NCBI GenBank assembly: GCA_044226485.1
Contig: JBGAGY010000007.1
Span: forward strand, 397,453-461,452
Reading direction: 5' to 3'
Source of the DNA: UBA6663 sp044226485
GTDB taxonomy: Bacteria > Chloroflexota > Anaerolineae > Anaerolineales > UBA6663
DNA: 64,000 bases
Each line of letters begins with the position of its first letter. The first letter of the stretch is position 1. Positions 63,955 to 64,000 of this stretch are shown here, piece after piece. Position numbers and translations under genes: made by a program. The notes under the pieces were generated by a model. That model did no database searches, was not told the origin of the DNA, and worked only from the letters and a program-made list of their open reading frames with translations.

Positions 63955-63994
63955 GGGAGCGTGGAGCGTGGAGCGTGGAGCGTGGAGCGCGGCA
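63955..63994. repeat. Heptad tandem repeat, GTGGAGC type
   Basis: At least four near-exact GTGGAGC units at the window edge; a partner arm, if any, is outside. Confidence 0.85.
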
Positions 63995-64000
63995 GCGTTC

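Overview
The window is GC-rich, densely coded DNA from a free-living bacterium, most likely a member of the Chloroflexota (moderate confidence, inferred without database searches). Reasons: lysine and ornithine/arginine genes of the LysW carrier type, isoleucine made through citramalate, a T-box on leuS, Pro/Thr-rich lipoproteins, a secreted protein with a C-terminal YLPML tail, and many genes whose -10 box lies 5-9 bases before the start codon (leaderless transcripts). A Deinococcus-Thermus relative is the main alternative.

Layout. 1-5.3 kb: a partial secreted protein, a terpene-cyclase-repeat protein, a double Nudix protein and two paralogous membrane proteins. 5.4-10.05 kb (minus strand): a deaminase, an acetyltransferase, and leuS behind a T-box and two tRNA-Ala genes. 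10.2-22.3 kb: a lipoprotein, a patatin, ComEC, a PatB-type lyase, an MttB-family protein, a ribokinase, an EEP-fold membrane protein, an arginine-decarboxylase-like enzyme and a DUF3291-like protein. 22.4-39 kb (plus strand): proA, then a branched-chain amino-acid operon (leader peptide, ilvD-ilvB-ilvN-ilvC, a four-helix-bundle gene, leuA-leuC-leuD-cimA, a DinB-like gene, a chbG remnant, leuB, an Asp/Glu racemase, pheA). 39-45.3 kb: secreted proteins, including a subtilase. 45.5-63.9 kb (minus strand): lysK and rluE, a transporter, a TetR/metallo-hydrolase pair, then two arginine/lysine operons. One is leader peptide-GNAT-argG-argH-nucleotidyltransferase. The other is leader peptide-lysW-lysX-lysY-lysZ-lysJ-homocitrate synthase-lysT-lysU-homoisocitrate dehydrogenase.

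How it works together. The lysW operon holds one carrier protein and one copy of each LysW-acting enzyme, next to the homocitrate branch that makes 2-aminoadipate. argG/argH sit in the neighbouring operon. This fits one enzyme set serving both lysine and arginine. Three short leader ORFs that read as classical attenuator peptides (Ile/Leu/Val-rich before ilvD; Arg-rich before GNAT-argG-argH; Arg/Lys-rich before lysW) are each followed by a terminator whose 5' arm can pair with an upstream segment. leuS is controlled by a T-box instead.

Most gene junctions also carry inverted repeats whose arms are degenerate 7-nt (sometimes 8-nt) tandem units. Two copies lie in frame inside homoisocitrate dehydrogenase and lysT, and in one place the two arms flank the four-helix-bundle gene. 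These repeats and the leaderless attenuator peptides are the most unusual content of the window.
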